Source of the DNA: Lichenicola sp965198575
Lineage (GTDB): Bacteria > Pseudomonadota > Alphaproteobacteria > Acetobacterales > Acetobacteraceae
Reading direction: 5' to 3'
DNA length: 64,000 nt
Assembly (NCBI RefSeq): GCF_965198575.1
Contig: NZ_OZ240671.1
Location: forward strand, 1,178,001-1,242,000
This document shows, in pieces, positions 1 to 9,654 of the stretch. Position 1 is the first letter of the stretch, and every line of letters begins with the position of its first letter. Below the pieces are notes generated by a model. It was not told the DNA's origin. It searched no databases and saw only the letters and a program-made list of their open reading frames with translations. Both the position numbers and the translations under genes were made by a program.

Positions 1-1
1 A

Positions 2-304
2 GCCGAGGCCTGGAACACCGCGATCATCCTTGCCTCGACGCTGGGCGATGACGAGATGCTCGACGACTCGATCAGCTCCGAGCAGCTGCTCAACCGGCTG
101 TTCCAGACCGAGGGGGTGGCGATCGACCGTCCGCGGGCGCTGGCGTATGGCTGCCGCTGCTCGCGCGCCAAGCTCGCCGGCATCCTCGAGACGTTCCCGT
201 CGATCGACCTCGATCACATGCAGGTCGAGGGCGACATCATCATGACCTGCGAGTTCTGTAATCTGGATTTTCGCTTCCCGCGCGAGACGGTGCACGGCAG
301 CTGA
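2..304 (+). CDS. hslO: Hsp33 redox-regulated chaperone, C-terminal part (5' truncated by window edge)
   Basis: The frame is open from base 2 and ends with TGA, so this is the last 100 codons of a gene that begins before the window. It carries the C-terminal zinc-binding redox switch of Hsp33: a C-R-C motif in GCRCSRAKL and, about 30 residues later, a C-E-F-C motif followed by a short tail (LDFRFPRE). In this family the four cysteines bind zinc when reduced, and the cytoplasmic chaperone becomes active on oxidation and unfolding. Both halves of the switch are intact. The N-terminal substrate-binding domain lies outside the window. Identification is secure from the motif spacing. Confidence 0.93.
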   Translation, partial: AEAWNTAIILASTLGDDEMLDDSISSEQLLNRLFQTEGVAIDRPRALAYGCRCSRAKLAGILETFPSIDLDHMQVEGDIIMTCEFCNLDFRFPRETVHGS

Positions 305-427
305 GACGAATGCGGTCCCTCCGGGTCGGGGGGACCATCAAGATGGGCCGGCCAGGCGCGCCGTTGGCTTGCTGGCGCGGCCGTTGCTTTGTAGCGTCGG
401 TCCGACAGTCTCTGCTGGAGGTTCCAC

Positions 428-1768
428 GTGCCTATTTGGCCGGTCTCGTTTGTCGACGGCAGCGTTCAGGTGGCGGATGCCGACGGCGCGTTCTATCCGA
501 TCCTGATGGGCGGCGAGCCTGTTCGTGGCTTCAATCCGGGCTGGCGGGCACGCGGCCTGCAGACCGGCCTGCCGCCGTACCACGTGCTCGAGCTCGAGCA
601 CGACGCCGCTCCGAGCGCCTACTGGATGCTCGATGCCAGCCTGGAATACGTCTCCAACGCCGCCACCCTGCTCGCCGGGGCGCCGCTCGAGCTCTATCTG
701 CAGCATGTCGAGCCGCTGGTCCGCAACCTGTTCGACGAGGCGATCAAGGCACCGCATGCGGCCGTGCCGGCAGCCGCCCACGCCTTCGAGGGCTTCCTCG
801 AGAACAACGTCCGCGACCTGATCGGAAGCGTGGTGCCGACGGTGCCCGGCCGTCCGGACGTGGTGTCGGTGGCCGCACTCGATGAGCTCGGCGCTACCTA
901 CACACATGGCGGGATCAGCTTCACGCCGGTGTGGGTGTCGCAGACGCTGCGGACCGAAATGGTCTCGCCGTCGAGCCTGACCGTGCGCTCGCTCTCCAAT
1001 TCAGGCGCGCTGGTGTCGCAGGAAAAGCTGGAGACGCCGAACCATGCGGTGTTCCGCTTCCTCGACCGCGAAACCGGGATGGTGTTCTACCTGTTCGTCG
1101 GCGGCGCTCCGGACGACCGGCACCTCTACGTCCCGGCAGCCTCCGTGGTGTTCAATCTCGGCCCGGCGCATGCGGGCTACGAGCCCCTGACGCTGCTGCT
1201 GATCTACTACGCGACGCACATCAACCGGGCGGTGATGCTGCCCGAGGCGGAAGGGCTGGAGCCCGGCCTGGTGCATGTCGTGCCGCCGCCGCAGGTTGGT
1301 CTGGACGAACCGCCGATCATGCACGACCCGGTTCCGGCCGAGCCGGACCGGGTGGCGGTCCCCGACCAATATGGCGAGCGTGGGCTCACGCCGGGCCTGG
1401 GCGACCCACCCTTCAAGCCATCCGTCGCCGCCTACGAGGCCGAGACCTACGCAAGCCAGTCCCACGAGAACGCCGTCCAGGAGACTGGCGCCCACGAGAC
1501 TGGTGCCCACGAGGCTGGTGCCCACGAGGCTGGCACCTCAAGAAGTGGCGCCTACGATACCGGCTCTTACGAGACTGGCGCCTACCAGGCTGGTGCCCGA
1601 GAGACTGGCGACGACGCGCAGGTCGCCGCGGGCGCCGGGCCCGTCCGGCATGACCGTGCCCCGGCGGCTGCGGAGCTCGGCAGTGCGACCCGGCCGCTCG
1701 CCGATCGGCCGGTGGCCGGCCCGAAGCAGAACTGGTGGCAGCGTCTGCTCGGCCTCGGCGAGGGTTGA
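428..1768 (+). CDS. Hypothetical protein with a C-terminal pentapeptide repeat tail
   Basis: I do not recognise this 446-residue protein. The GTG start is supported by GGAGG at 417-421, six bases upstream. Residues 1 to about 285 look like a folded domain of mixed alpha/beta character with no signal peptide or membrane segment. From about residue 350 the tail is hydrophilic and contains nine five-residue units (consensus E-T/A-G-A-H/Y) encoded by a 15-bp tandem repeat. The last residues, near KQNWWQRLLGLGEG, are amphipathic. The stop overlaps the start of the next gene (TGATG), which suggests translational coupling to that lipoprotein. No function can be assigned. It is a real gene by codon pattern and by its strong ribosome binding site. 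Confidence 0.72.
   Translation: MPIWPVSFVDGSVQVADADGAFYPILMGGEPVRGFNPGWRARGLQTGLPPYHVLELEHDAAPSAYWMLDASLEYVSNAATLLAGAPLELYLQHVEPLVRNLFDEAIKAPHAAVPAAAHAFEGFLENNVRDLIGSVVPTVPGRPDVVSVAALDELGATYTHGGISFTPVWVSQTLRTEMVSPSSLTVRSLSNSGALVSQEKLETPNHAVFRFLDRETGMVFYLFVGGAPDDRHLYVPAASVVFNLGPAHAGYEPLTLLLIYYATHINRAVMLPEAEGLEPGLVHVVPPPQVGLDEPPIMHDPVPAEPDRVAVPDQYGERGLTPGLGDPPFKPSVAAYEAETYASQSHENAVQETGAHETGAHEAGAHEAGTSRSGAYDTGSYETGAYQAGARETGDDAQVAAGAGPVRHDRAPAAAELGSATRPLADRPVAGPKQNWWQRLLGLGEG
1481..1615 (+). repeat. 15-bp in-frame tandem repeat, nine units
   Basis: Nine contiguous 15-bp units lie inside the preceding gene. The best-conserved unit is GAGACTGGCGCCCAC. Units 1 to 3 differ from each other by one or two bases, and units 4 to 6 are more diverged. 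Each unit encodes five residues, so copy-number change would keep the frame. It is one of several 15- or 18-bp intragenic arrays in this window. Confidence 0.9.
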
Positions 1769-2910
1769 TGAACCTCCTGGCAAACGGACGACCGGCGCAG
1801 GCGCGCATGCGGTCGGCAAGGTGCGCACTGGCCGTCGGTGCCAGCCTGGCCGCGGTCATGCTGGTCGCCGGCTGTGGCGGCGACAGCACTCCGACGCCGG
1901 TGTTCAGGCAGCCGAACTACAGCTACCTGACGCCGCTCCGGCTCAATGTCGGCCAGATCCGGATCGAGGATCACGTGCCGCCGGCGATGGGTCCCGACGA
2001 TCTCGGACCGACCTCGCCGGTGCCACCCGACCGGGCGCTGAAGGAGATGGCGCAGGACCGGCTGGTGGCAGCGGGAAGCTCCGGCACCGCGGTGTTCAGC
2101 ATCGACCAGGCCTCGATCACCGGTCAGCCGGGCGGGGCGCTCGACGGCACCATGGCGGTGCATCTCGACATCATCGGCAACTCGGGCGGCCATGCCGGCT
2201 ATGCGGAGGCGCATGTCTCGCGGCAGTTCGTGCCCGGCTCCAACACCGGCGATGACGGCACCCGCGCCCAGCTCTACGCGCTGACCACGCAGATGATGCA
2301 GGACATGAACGTCGAGTTCGAGTTCCAGCTGCGCCGCACCCTGGGCGACTGGCTGCTCGACGCGTCCGGCGCACCGATCTCGGCTGAGATCGAGCAGCAG
2401 CCGCTCGGCGGGCCGGGTGGCGCGCCGACAACTGGTGCTGCCGGCCCTGCCCCGCCGGGAACCGGATCCGGGATCGGCGGCGGCCCGGCGTCGGTCGGTG
2501 CACCGGTGCAGCTGGCGCCGCCGCCGGAGTCGATGCCCGGTCAGATGCCGGGTGCGCCGGTGCCGGCCGGTGGTGGCCAGGCGCCGAGCCCCACGCCGAA
2601 CCTGGGCAATCCCTCGGCACCTGGTCCGATGCAGCTCTCGCCGCCCCCGGGCGTGCTGCAGGCTCCATCCGGGGCGCTCCCTCTGGCTCCCGCTCCGTCC
2701 TATCCGGGACCGGTCCCCGCTGCCCCGACATATCCGGCGGCGCCCTATCCGGCTGTACCGGTGCAGTCCTCGTATCCCACCCCGCCCGGCTATCACCCGC
2801 AGGGCGGCCCGGCATACGAGCCGCAGTCAGCCTATCCGGTACCGCCCGGCTACCATCCCCAGGGTGGCGAGGGCGGAGGCGACACGCCGCCAGGCGGGAC
2901 GGGCTACTAA
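1768..2910 (+). CDS. Proline-rich lipoprotein of unknown function
   Basis: The gene encodes 380 residues when started at the ATG that overlaps the upstream stop codon. An internal ATG at 1807 would give a more compact signal peptide. The N-terminus has a basic region, a hydrophobic stretch and a lipobox (L-V-A-G-C), so export and lipidation at the envelope are likely. Residues of roughly 45 to 215 form the conserved-looking part (FRQPNYSYL, LRRTLGDWLLD). The C-terminal 160 residues are low-complexity Pro/Gly/Ala/Tyr sequence with PPGYHPQGG-type repeats. No catalytic motif is visible. Coupling to the upstream gene suggests a shared envelope role, which is inference only. Confidence 0.75.
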   Translation: MNLLANGRPAQARMRSARCALAVGASLAAVMLVAGCGGDSTPTPVFRQPNYSYLTPLRLNVGQIRIEDHVPPAMGPDDLGPTSPVPPDRALKEMAQDRLVAAGSSGTAVFSIDQASITGQPGGALDGTMAVHLDIIGNSGGHAGYAEAHVSRQFVPGSNTGDDGTRAQLYALTTQMMQDMNVEFEFQLRRTLGDWLLDASGAPISAEIEQQPLGGPGGAPTTGAAGPAPPGTGSGIGGGPASVGAPVQLAPPPESMPGQMPGAPVPAGGGQAPSPTPNLGNPSAPGPMQLSPPPGVLQAPSGALPLAPAPSYPGPVPAAPTYPAAPYPAVPVQSSYPTPPGYHPQGGPAYEPQSAYPVPPGYHPQGGEGGGDTPPGGTGY

Positions 2911-3481
2911 CCGGGTGGGGTGACCTGGCGGACGCGCCCGGAATTCCATCCGACGCGCGGGCAAACCAGTGCCCGCGGCGACGCCGATATGAGCGCACCG
3001 CCTCGCCGGGTCTGAAGCGGTTGATGATCAGGACTCGGGGCTGCGGCACCTTCGGGCCCACCCGGATGCGTCCGACGCCCATGGGTAACGAAGCGTCGAG
3101 GCCGTTCGGACGTTCTCAGACCGACCGGAACATGACGCGCTCATCGCCGCGTCGTCTTGGGCAGTTCGGCCCTCCCGGGCATCGCCGGGCACCTTGTCCC
3201 GCCAGCCGGCGAGCTGGGACCCAAGGGCGAGCCCATGGGGATGTTCGGCCGCCCTGAAGCCCGCGGCTCGGGTCTGGGCGTGGCCTTGCTGTCCCGGATG
3301 CTGACCATGAGGCGGAACATCAGGGGAGAGGTACGGCTGACGGTCGTCACCTTCAACCACCGTCCTATCCGCACCTCCACCCGCACCCGCTTCGAGCCGT
3401 ATGGCCCTGACCGCCGGGCGCCTGTCCGAGCCCGGATCATCACGACGAGCTCAGCACGCCCATCCGACTGCACAGGCCCCG
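2911..3481. other. Intergenic stretch without a convincing gene
   Basis: These 571 bases separate the proline-rich lipoprotein gene from the end of the convergent thiol-reductase gene. Short open frames exist on both strands, but their products are Arg/Pro/Ser-rich, as expected from non-coding high-GC DNA. None has a credible ribosome binding site or recognisable motif. I saw no T-tract terminator and no tRNA-like structure. Confidence 0.55.
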
Positions 3482-5695
3482 CTAGGACGAGCCCGGGTCC
3501 ACGGCCCTCAGTACGAGGTTGGGGGTCAGGATCTGCGGCCAGACCTGCTCGGGTCCGACGGCCGGGTAGTAGATATAGAACGGCACCCCGTCGCGTCCGT
3601 GCGCGCGCAGGAAGCGGGTGATGCCCTCGTCGCGGCGCGTCCAGTCGCCCTTCAGCAACGCCACGTGATGCGTTTCGAAGGCGGTGCGAACCTCGGCCGA
3701 GTGGAACGCGATCCGCTCGTTGATCAGGCAGCTGACGCACCAGGCCGCACCCATGTCGACCAGGACCGGCCGGCCGGACTGGCGCAGGTCGGCGAGCCTG
3801 GTCTCGGAGAACGGCTCCCAGCCATCGCTGGCCGAGGCGGTCTGGTGGTCGTCGCCGAGCGGTGTCTTGGCAAGCCCCGGGATCAGCGCCAGTGCCGCCA
3901 GCAGGAACGCCAGCGACAGGAAGCCCGAGAACCGCGCGCCGCGGATGCCGCCGCTGCCGTCGCTCGTCGCCACCAGGCGCTGCGACAGCCCGAACAGCCA
4001 GGCCGCGGTGCCGAGCAGCACCAGTCCGGCGGCGATGGTCAGCACGCCCGCCGAGCCGCCCTCGGTGCTGGCCACCCAGGCGAGCCAGGCGCAGGCGGCG
4101 AAGATCGGGAACGCCATCGCCTGCTTGAGGATGTCCATCCACACGCCCGGGCGGGGCAGCAGGCCGGCAAGCTGCGGGATGCCGGCGACCAGCGCGTATG
4201 GCAGCGCCAGCCCGACCCCCATCGCCAGGAACACCGACATGCCGACGATCGCCGGCGCCGACAACGCGCCGGCGATGGCGCCCGCCATGAACGGCGCGGT
4301 GCAGGGGGTCGCCACCAGCACGGCCAGCAGGCCGGTCGCGAAGTCCCCGAGGTGGCCGCCGCGCCCGACCAGCCCCTGGCCGGCCCCGGTGATGTTGGCG
4401 CCGACCTCGAACGCGCCGAGCAGGTTCAGCCCGACCAGGAACAGCAGCCAGCAGGTTCCGGCGACGAACGCCAGCGACTGGAACTGGAACCCCCAGCCGA
4501 CCGAGGAGCCGGCGGCGCGCAGGGCCAGCGTGATCGCGCCCAGCAGCGCGAAGGCCAACAGGATGCCGCCGGTATAGAACACCGCCGACAGCCGCTGATG
4601 GCTGCGCTCCATGCCGGACAGGCGGCCGAGCGCCATCGCCTTCATCGCCAGCACCGGGAACACGCAGGGCATCAGGTTCAGGATCAGGCCGCCACCGAGC
4701 GCCAGCAGCAGCAGCCGTCCGAACCCCACCGGCGACGGGACGTGCTGTGGCGCATCCACCGAGGGGTCCAGCGCCGGCCGGGTGCCGGGGATCGGCAGCG
4801 CGTGCGCGAGTGCCGGGATCGGTGCCGGCAGGCCGGTGGCCGGGGCCGCCTTGACCTGCAGCGCGCGCTCCTGGCCGCTGGGGTCGCGCAGCACCACTAC
4901 GGCATCGAATGGCTGGCCCAGCTTGAAGTCGGAGCTCGGCTTGAGGGGGATCGTGACCGAGCCGTCATGCACGATCGGGGTCTGCGCGGCGGTCTGGTCG
5001 ATCACCCCCTGCTGACCCGGGAACAGCCAGGCGGAGGCGACCGTTGTGGTCGACAGGCCGGTGCCGGACAGGGTGAAGCGGCCGTCGCGGGTGATCGTGG
5101 CGGTGAAGGGCGAAGGCAGCGGCGTGGTTGCCTGGACCGCCTCGAACAGCGCGGCCTGGGGCGATGGGTGGGCGCCGGCGGTATCGACCGGCAGCGACAC
5201 GCTGAAGCTGCCATGCTCGGGCACGCACACCGTCGAGCAGGCGAGCCAGTCGGCGGTGGCGGTGAGCTGCAGCGGCCCGGTGCCGGCACCGGACGGCACC
5301 AGCTTGAGCGGCAGCAGCACGGTGCCGGTGTAGCCGTAGCTCATCAGCGGGCCGTCCGGCAGGCGCAGCGGAGTGGGCCAGGCAATGGTGGTGGTGTGGC
5401 CGGCGCCGCCACCGGAGGCTTTCACGTCGATCTCTGCCGGCTCGCCTGCATCGCCCGGGTTCGACCAGTAGGTGTGCCAGCCGGGCGCCATGTGAAGCCG
5501 CAAGCCGACGCCCAGCGACTTGCCGGGCGCCCAGCCATCCTGGTCGGTCACCAGCGTGGCGGTGTCGTGGTCGGTGGTGACGGCTGCACTTTCGGCAGCC
5601 CGCGCGCCGGGTGCGGCCAGCAGCAACAGGCCAAACAGCGCCACCAGCAAGCAGGACAGCCGGACGCGGCAGGGACGGGCAGGACGGATGGACAA
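3482..5695 (-). CDS. DsbD/ScsB-type membrane thiol-disulfide reductase
   Basis: The protein has 737 residues from a TTG at 5695, chosen because GGAG lies six bases upstream. A GTG at 5707 would add four residues. Domains in order: a hydrophobic signal segment (about residues 15-35); a periplasmic immunoglobulin-like DsbD-alpha-type domain with a Cys pair in ACSTVC; a multi-span CcdA-like membrane domain with the paired cysteine motifs NLMPCVFPV and ATPCTAPFM; and a C-terminal thioredoxin-like domain with C-V-S-C at residues 653-656. The family moves electrons from cytoplasmic thioredoxin across the inner membrane to periplasmic thiols. All redox cysteines expected for a full relay are present. 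It is transcribed divergently from hrpB. The N-terminal domain type resembles ScsB more than classical DsbD. Confidence 0.85.
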   Translation of the reverse strand: MSIRPARPCRVRLSCLLVALFGLLLLAAPGARAAESAAVTTDHDTATLVTDQDGWAPGKSLGVGLRLHMAPGWHTYWSNPGDAGEPAEIDVKASGGGAGHTTTIAWPTPLRLPDGPLMSYGYTGTVLLPLKLVPSGAGTGPLQLTATADWLACSTVCVPEHGSFSVSLPVDTAGAHPSPQAALFEAVQATTPLPSPFTATITRDGRFTLSGTGLSTTTVASAWLFPGQQGVIDQTAAQTPIVHDGSVTIPLKPSSDFKLGQPFDAVVVLRDPSGQERALQVKAAPATGLPAPIPALAHALPIPGTRPALDPSVDAPQHVPSPVGFGRLLLLALGGGLILNLMPCVFPVLAMKAMALGRLSGMERSHQRLSAVFYTGGILLAFALLGAITLALRAAGSSVGWGFQFQSLAFVAGTCWLLFLVGLNLLGAFEVGANITGAGQGLVGRGGHLGDFATGLLAVLVATPCTAPFMAGAIAGALSAPAIVGMSVFLAMGVGLALPYALVAGIPQLAGLLPRPGVWMDILKQAMAFPIFAACAWLAWVASTEGGSAGVLTIAAGLVLLGTAAWLFGLSQRLVATSDGSGGIRGARFSGFLSLAFLLAALALIPGLAKTPLGDDHQTASASDGWEPFSETRLADLRQSGRPVLVDMGAAWCVSCLINERIAFHSAEVRTAFETHHVALLKGDWTRRDEGITRFLRAHGRDGVPFYIYYPAVGPEQVWPQILTPNLVLRAVDPGSS

Positions 5696-5794
5696 TTGCG
5701 TCTCCACGCACGTGGACCGGCCGGCCGGGTTCGAGACCGGCTGCGGGCGGTGCCTTGTCTTTGACACGATCCGCCGCGGCCTCATACAGGCGGC

Positions 5795-8290
5795 ATGCTT
5801 CCTGACCCGATGCCGGACCTTCCCGTCGCCGAGGCGCTGCCGGCCCTGCTGGCGAGCCTGGCCACCACGCCCAACGCGATACTGGTGGCGCCGCCGGGTG
5901 CCGGCAAGACGACGTTGGTCCCACTGGCGCTGGCCGGGGCCGCGTGGCTCGGTGGCGGCCGGATCGTCATGCTCGAGCCGCGGCGGCTGGCGGCACGGGC
6001 GGCGGCACAACGCATGGCCAGCCTGATCGGCGAGGAGGCAGGCGGGCTGGTCGGCTTCCGCACCCGGATCGACAGCGCGATGTCGGCGGCGACCCGGATC
6101 GAGGTGGTGACCGAGGGCATCCTGCTGCGGCGGTTGCTGTCGGATCCGATGCTGGACGGCATCGGCTGCGTGATCGTCGACGAGGTGCATGAGCGCAGCC
6201 TGGACGGTGACACCGTGCTGGCATTCTGCCTGGACCTGCAACGCCAGCTGCGTCCGGAGCTGCGGCTGCTGGCGATGTCGGCGACGGCAGATGCGGCGGC
6301 TTTGTCGCAACGGCTCGGCGGCCCGGTGATCGAGAGCCTGGGTCGGATGTTCCCGGTGGAGGTCCGCCACGCTAACCGCGACATCGCCCAGTTGCGCGAG
6401 CTGCCCGATGCGGTGGCGCGCGCGGTCCGCGTGGCGCTCGCGGATCAGCCCGAGGGGGACGTGCTGGCGTTCCTGCCCGGCGTGGGCGAGATCCGCCGCA
6501 CGCAGCAGGCGCTGCTCGACATGCGCGTCGACGCCGAGTTGCTGCCGCTCTACGGCGAATTGCCGCCGGGCGAACAGGACCAGGTGCTGCGGCCCCGACC
6601 ACCCGGCGAGCGGCGGCGGCACGTCGTGCTGGCGACCTCCATCGCCGAGACCTCGCTGACCGTGCCTGGCGTGCGCATCGTCGTCGATGGCGGCTGGCGG
6701 CGGGTGCCACGGCTCGACCCCGGCAGCGGGTTGACCAGGCTGGAGACCGTGCGCGTCAGCCGGGCGGCGGCGACGCAGCGTTCCGGCCGGTCCGGGCGCG
6801 AGGGGCCGGGGGTAGCCTACCGGCTCTGGACCGAGATGACGGCGCGCAGCCTCGCCGTGCAGGACCGGCCCGAGATCCTGGATGCCGAGTTGTCCGGCTT
6901 CCGTCTGCAGGCAGCCGCCTGGACGGCGCTGATGGACACCGCGGCGGAAGCGTTGCCGATGCCCGATGCGCCGCCGGGCGGTGCGTTCGAGGCGGCCGGC
7001 AGCCTGCTTCGCGCACTCGGCGGCCTCGGCGAGGACGGCCTGATCACCACGCTCGGCAGCCGGATGGCCGCACTCGGCGCGCATCCGCGGCTGGCGGCGA
7101 TGATGCTGGCGGCCGACGGTCCCGGCGAGGCGGCGCTGGCGGCCGACCTCGCGGCACTGCTGGAGGAGCGCGATCCACTGCGGCCGCGGCCCGTCGCGGG
7201 GGCTCGCGCCGCCGACCCGCCGTCCGACCTGCGGCTCCGTCTCGAGCTGCTGGCCGGCCGGCAGCCACCCGGCCAGGACGCCGATCGCGGGGCGCTGTCC
7301 CGGATCCGCCAGGCGGCGAACACCTACCGGCGGCGGTTGCAGGCCAATGCGCCGGCCGAGGGCGACGCGGCGGCCCTGCTCGCGGCTGGCTTTCCGGACC
7401 GGATCGCCCAGGCGCGCGGTGAGATCGGCTCGTTCCGGCTGGCTGGCGGCGGCTCGGCGAAGCTGCCGCGCGGTGACGGTCTGGCGTCCTCGAAGCTGCT
7501 GGCGGTGGCGGCGCTGCATGTGCGGGACGCGGCCCGGATCACCCTGGCGCTGCCGCTCGATCCGGACCGGCTGCCGGACAGCCTGCTGGCGCGCACCACC
7601 GAGCAGGTCGAGAGCGGGCTCGATCCGGTGAGTGGTGCGGTGATCAGCCGGCGGCGGCGGCGGCTCGGACAGCTGGTGCTCGCAGACCGCATGCTCGAAG
7701 CGGATCCGGCGGAAACCGCGCGGCTGCTGGCGAAAGCCGCCGGGGAGCGTCTCGGAACCGCACTCGACTGGAGCGACACCGCCCGCCAGCTGCAGGCCCG
7801 GGTGGCGATGCTGCGCCAGCTCGATGGTGAGGAGTCAGCGCTGCCGGACCTGTCCGACGTCAGGCTCGCGGCATCGGTGCAGGACTGGCTGGCACCGCAT
7901 CTCGGCGGCCTGACCCGGTTGCCCGAGTTGCGGCAGCTGGACGTGGCTCCCCTGCTGCGCCGCCTGGTCGCGCACGCCGAGCTCGCACGGCTGGACCGGC
8001 TGCTGCCGACGCAGCTGGCGGTGCGGACCCGGCGCATCGGCATCGACTACACCCAGCCGGTGCCCACCGCTTCCGCACGCGCGCAGGATTTCTACGGCAC
8101 GACCCGGCTGCCGGTGCTGGCGGACGGCCGGGTCAGGCTGCAGGTGGCGCTGCTCTCCCCAGCCGGCCGGCCAGCGGCGATCACTGCCGACCTGGAGGGG
8201 TTCTGGCGTGGTGGCTGGGCCGACATGCGCCGGGACATGCGCGGCCGCTACCCGCGGCACGACTGGCCGGAGGATCCGGGGGCGGCGTAA
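5795..8290 (+). CDS. hrpB: ATP-dependent helicase HrpB
   Basis: An 831-residue DEAH-family helicase of usual HrpB length. Motifs visible are Walker A A-P-P-G-A-G-K-T at 32-39, the DEVH box at 129-132, a SAT motif near 160, and motif VI Q-R-S-G-R-S-G-R-E-G near 327. These are followed by the helical ratchet region and the HrpB-specific C-terminal domain ending in a tryptophan-rich stretch (EGFWRGGWADMRRDMRGRYPRHDWPEDP region). Biochemical roles of bacterial HrpB are poorly defined; RNA helicase activity is assumed from the family. The start is only about 85-100 bases from the start of the divergent thiol reductase, so the two share a promoter region. Function by family is certain, cellular role is not. 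Confidence 0.93.
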   Translation: MLPDPMPDLPVAEALPALLASLATTPNAILVAPPGAGKTTLVPLALAGAAWLGGGRIVMLEPRRLAARAAAQRMASLIGEEAGGLVGFRTRIDSAMSAATRIEVVTEGILLRRLLSDPMLDGIGCVIVDEVHERSLDGDTVLAFCLDLQRQLRPELRLLAMSATADAAALSQRLGGPVIESLGRMFPVEVRHANRDIAQLRELPDAVARAVRVALADQPEGDVLAFLPGVGEIRRTQQALLDMRVDAELLPLYGELPPGEQDQVLRPRPPGERRRHVVLATSIAETSLTVPGVRIVVDGGWRRVPRLDPGSGLTRLETVRVSRAAATQRSGRSGREGPGVAYRLWTEMTARSLAVQDRPEILDAELSGFRLQAAAWTALMDTAAEALPMPDAPPGGAFEAAGSLLRALGGLGEDGLITTLGSRMAALGAHPRLAAMMLAADGPGEAALAADLAALLEERDPLRPRPVAGARAADPPSDLRLRLELLAGRQPPGQDADRGALSRIRQAANTYRRRLQANAPAEGDAAALLAAGFPDRIAQARGEIGSFRLAGGGSAKLPRGDGLASSKLLAVAALHVRDAARITLALPLDPDRLPDSLLARTTEQVESGLDPVSGAVISRRRRRLGQLVLADRMLEADPAETARLLAKAAGERLGTALDWSDTARQLQARVAMLRQLDGEESALPDLSDVRLAASVQDWLAPHLGGLTRLPELRQLDVAPLLRRLVAHAELARLDRLLPTQLAVRTRRIGIDYTQPVPTASARAQDFYGTTRLPVLADGRVRLQVALLSPAGRPAAITADLEGFWRGGWADMRRDMRGRYPRHDWPEDPGAA

Positions 8291-8405
8291 GCGCGTCCTT
8301 CCTGCCACAGTCCGGGCGACAAACTGTGCCGCAGAAGCCACCGCGGTGATTTCCGGATCGTTCTGGTATTAGGATGAGAGCCGATCGCCTCGAGGCTCTG
8401 GCTGA

Positions 8406-9536
8406 ATGACCGCACCCGGACTGATCCCGTCCCGCCAGACGCTGCCGGCACGGGCGCTCCTGTCCGCGACGGCGCTGATGCTGGCCGCCCTGCTCCCGGT
8501 CACCACACCGGCACGCGGGGAGAGCGATCCCGGGTCCGCGCCGCTGCTGGTGCAGAGCGGGCCCCTCACCTTTGCCCCGCTGGTGCGCAAGGTGGTGCCG
8601 GCCGTCGTCAACATCGCCGTCACCCAGGACGTCGATGACGATTCCGACGCCAAGGTGAAGGTGCCCCCGGCGTTGCGTGGCACACCGTTCGAGAAGCAGT
8701 TCCGCGACCGCATGCGCTCGCACCGGGAACAGATGCTCGGCGCCGGCTCCGGCTTCGTGATCGACCCGTCCGGGATCATCGTCACCAACAACCATGTGGT
8801 CGGCAACGCGGACAAGATCTCGGTGTCGTTCTCCGACGGCTCGGAGCTGCCGGCCCACGTGCTCGGCACCGACGAGCTCACCGACATCGCGGTGATCCAG
8901 GTCAAGGCGGACCATCCGCTGGCCTTCGTCACCTGGGGCGACAGCCGCAAGGTCGAGATCGGCGACTGGGTGCTGGCCGCCGGCAACCCGTTCGGGCTCG
9001 GCAGCTCGGTTACCGCGGGCATCGTCTCGGCGCGTGGCCGCGACATCGGCGCCGGCCCGTTCGACGATTTCCTGCAGCTCGACGCGCCGATCAATCCCGG
9101 CAACTCGGGCGGCCCGTCCTTCGACATGCACGGCCAGGTGGTGGCGCTCAACACCGCGATCGTGTCGCCGACCGGCGGCTCGGTAGGCATCGGCTTCGGC
9201 ATCCCGAGCGAGCTGGTCGCACCCATCGTCGAGCAGTTGCGCACCAAGGGGCATATCGATCGCGGCTGGCTCGGGGTGACGCTGGAGAACGCGTCCGGCG
9301 GCGGCGTGGCGATCGTCGCCGTCGACAAGGGCGGCCCGGCGGCGAAGGCAGGCCTGCGGCCGGGCGACGTGGTGAACTCGGTCAATGGCGACCATGTCGA
9401 CAGCAATCGCGGGCTGATCCGGACCGTGGCGGCGGCGGCACCGGGCAGCTCGATCCGGCTGCAGGTCTCGCGCAAGTCGCATATCGTCGACGTGCTGGTG
9501 GTGGTCGGCCGCCGCGTCGAGGACACTCCGGGCTAG
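8406..9536 (+). CDS. Periplasmic serine protease of the HtrA/Deg family
   Basis: The 376-residue product has a signal peptide (hydrophobic core about 18-32, then TPARGES). A trypsin-like domain follows with the catalytic triad visible as His130 (TNNHVV), Asp160 (LTDIAV) and Ser234 (GNSGGP). It ends with a single PDZ domain (about 275-370). Classical DegP has two PDZ domains, so this is closer to DegS- or HtrA-like single-PDZ proteases, but it has a cleavable-looking signal rather than a clear anchor. The family degrades or refolds damaged envelope proteins. The downstream two-component pair lies in the same direction after 118 bases, which is compatible with a shared envelope-stress theme, though co-transcription is not shown. 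Confidence 0.9.
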   Translation: MTAPGLIPSRQTLPARALLSATALMLAALLPVTTPARGESDPGSAPLLVQSGPLTFAPLVRKVVPAVVNIAVTQDVDDDSDAKVKVPPALRGTPFEKQFRDRMRSHREQMLGAGSGFVIDPSGIIVTNNHVVGNADKISVSFSDGSELPAHVLGTDELTDIAVIQVKADHPLAFVTWGDSRKVEIGDWVLAAGNPFGLGSSVTAGIVSARGRDIGAGPFDDFLQLDAPINPGNSGGPSFDMHGQVVALNTAIVSPTGGSVGIGFGIPSELVAPIVEQLRTKGHIDRGWLGVTLENASGGGVAIVAVDKGGPAAKAGLRPGDVVNSVNGDHVDSNRGLIRTVAAAAPGSSIRLQVSRKSHIVDVLVVVGRRVEDTPG

Positions 9537-9654
9537 CGCCGGGCCTGCATGGACAAAGCTTATGATGCGCGGGCCGTCTGTCGCATGGACAAGGCCGGTT
9601 CGGCCGGCGCACGCTGCAAGACGATCGAGGCCGGCAACCCGGAAGGCGTGAACG

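Noticed and set aside
3401..5764. Plus-strand frame of 787 codons opposite the thiol reductase
   Set aside because: It is antisense to a motif-rich membrane protein gene and encodes Gln/Arg/Ala-rich low-complexity sequence typical of shadow frames in GC-rich DNA.
5696..7519. The frame of the thiol reductase remains open for another 600 codons upstream
   Set aside because: That part is antisense to hrpB and gives Arg/Gln/His/Pro-rich sequence without motifs. The signal peptide and a Shine-Dalgarno at 5702-5705 mark the true start.
8306..8328. Hairpin CACAGT/ACTGTG after hrpB
   Set aside because: Only six base pairs with an 11-base loop and no T-tract; too weak to call a terminator.
9547..9592. 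Direct repeat GCATGGACAA at 9547 and 9583 upstream of the response regulator
   Set aside because: Two ten-base copies 36 bases apart could be regulator half-sites, but the spacing does not fit OmpR-type tandem sites and chance is likely.
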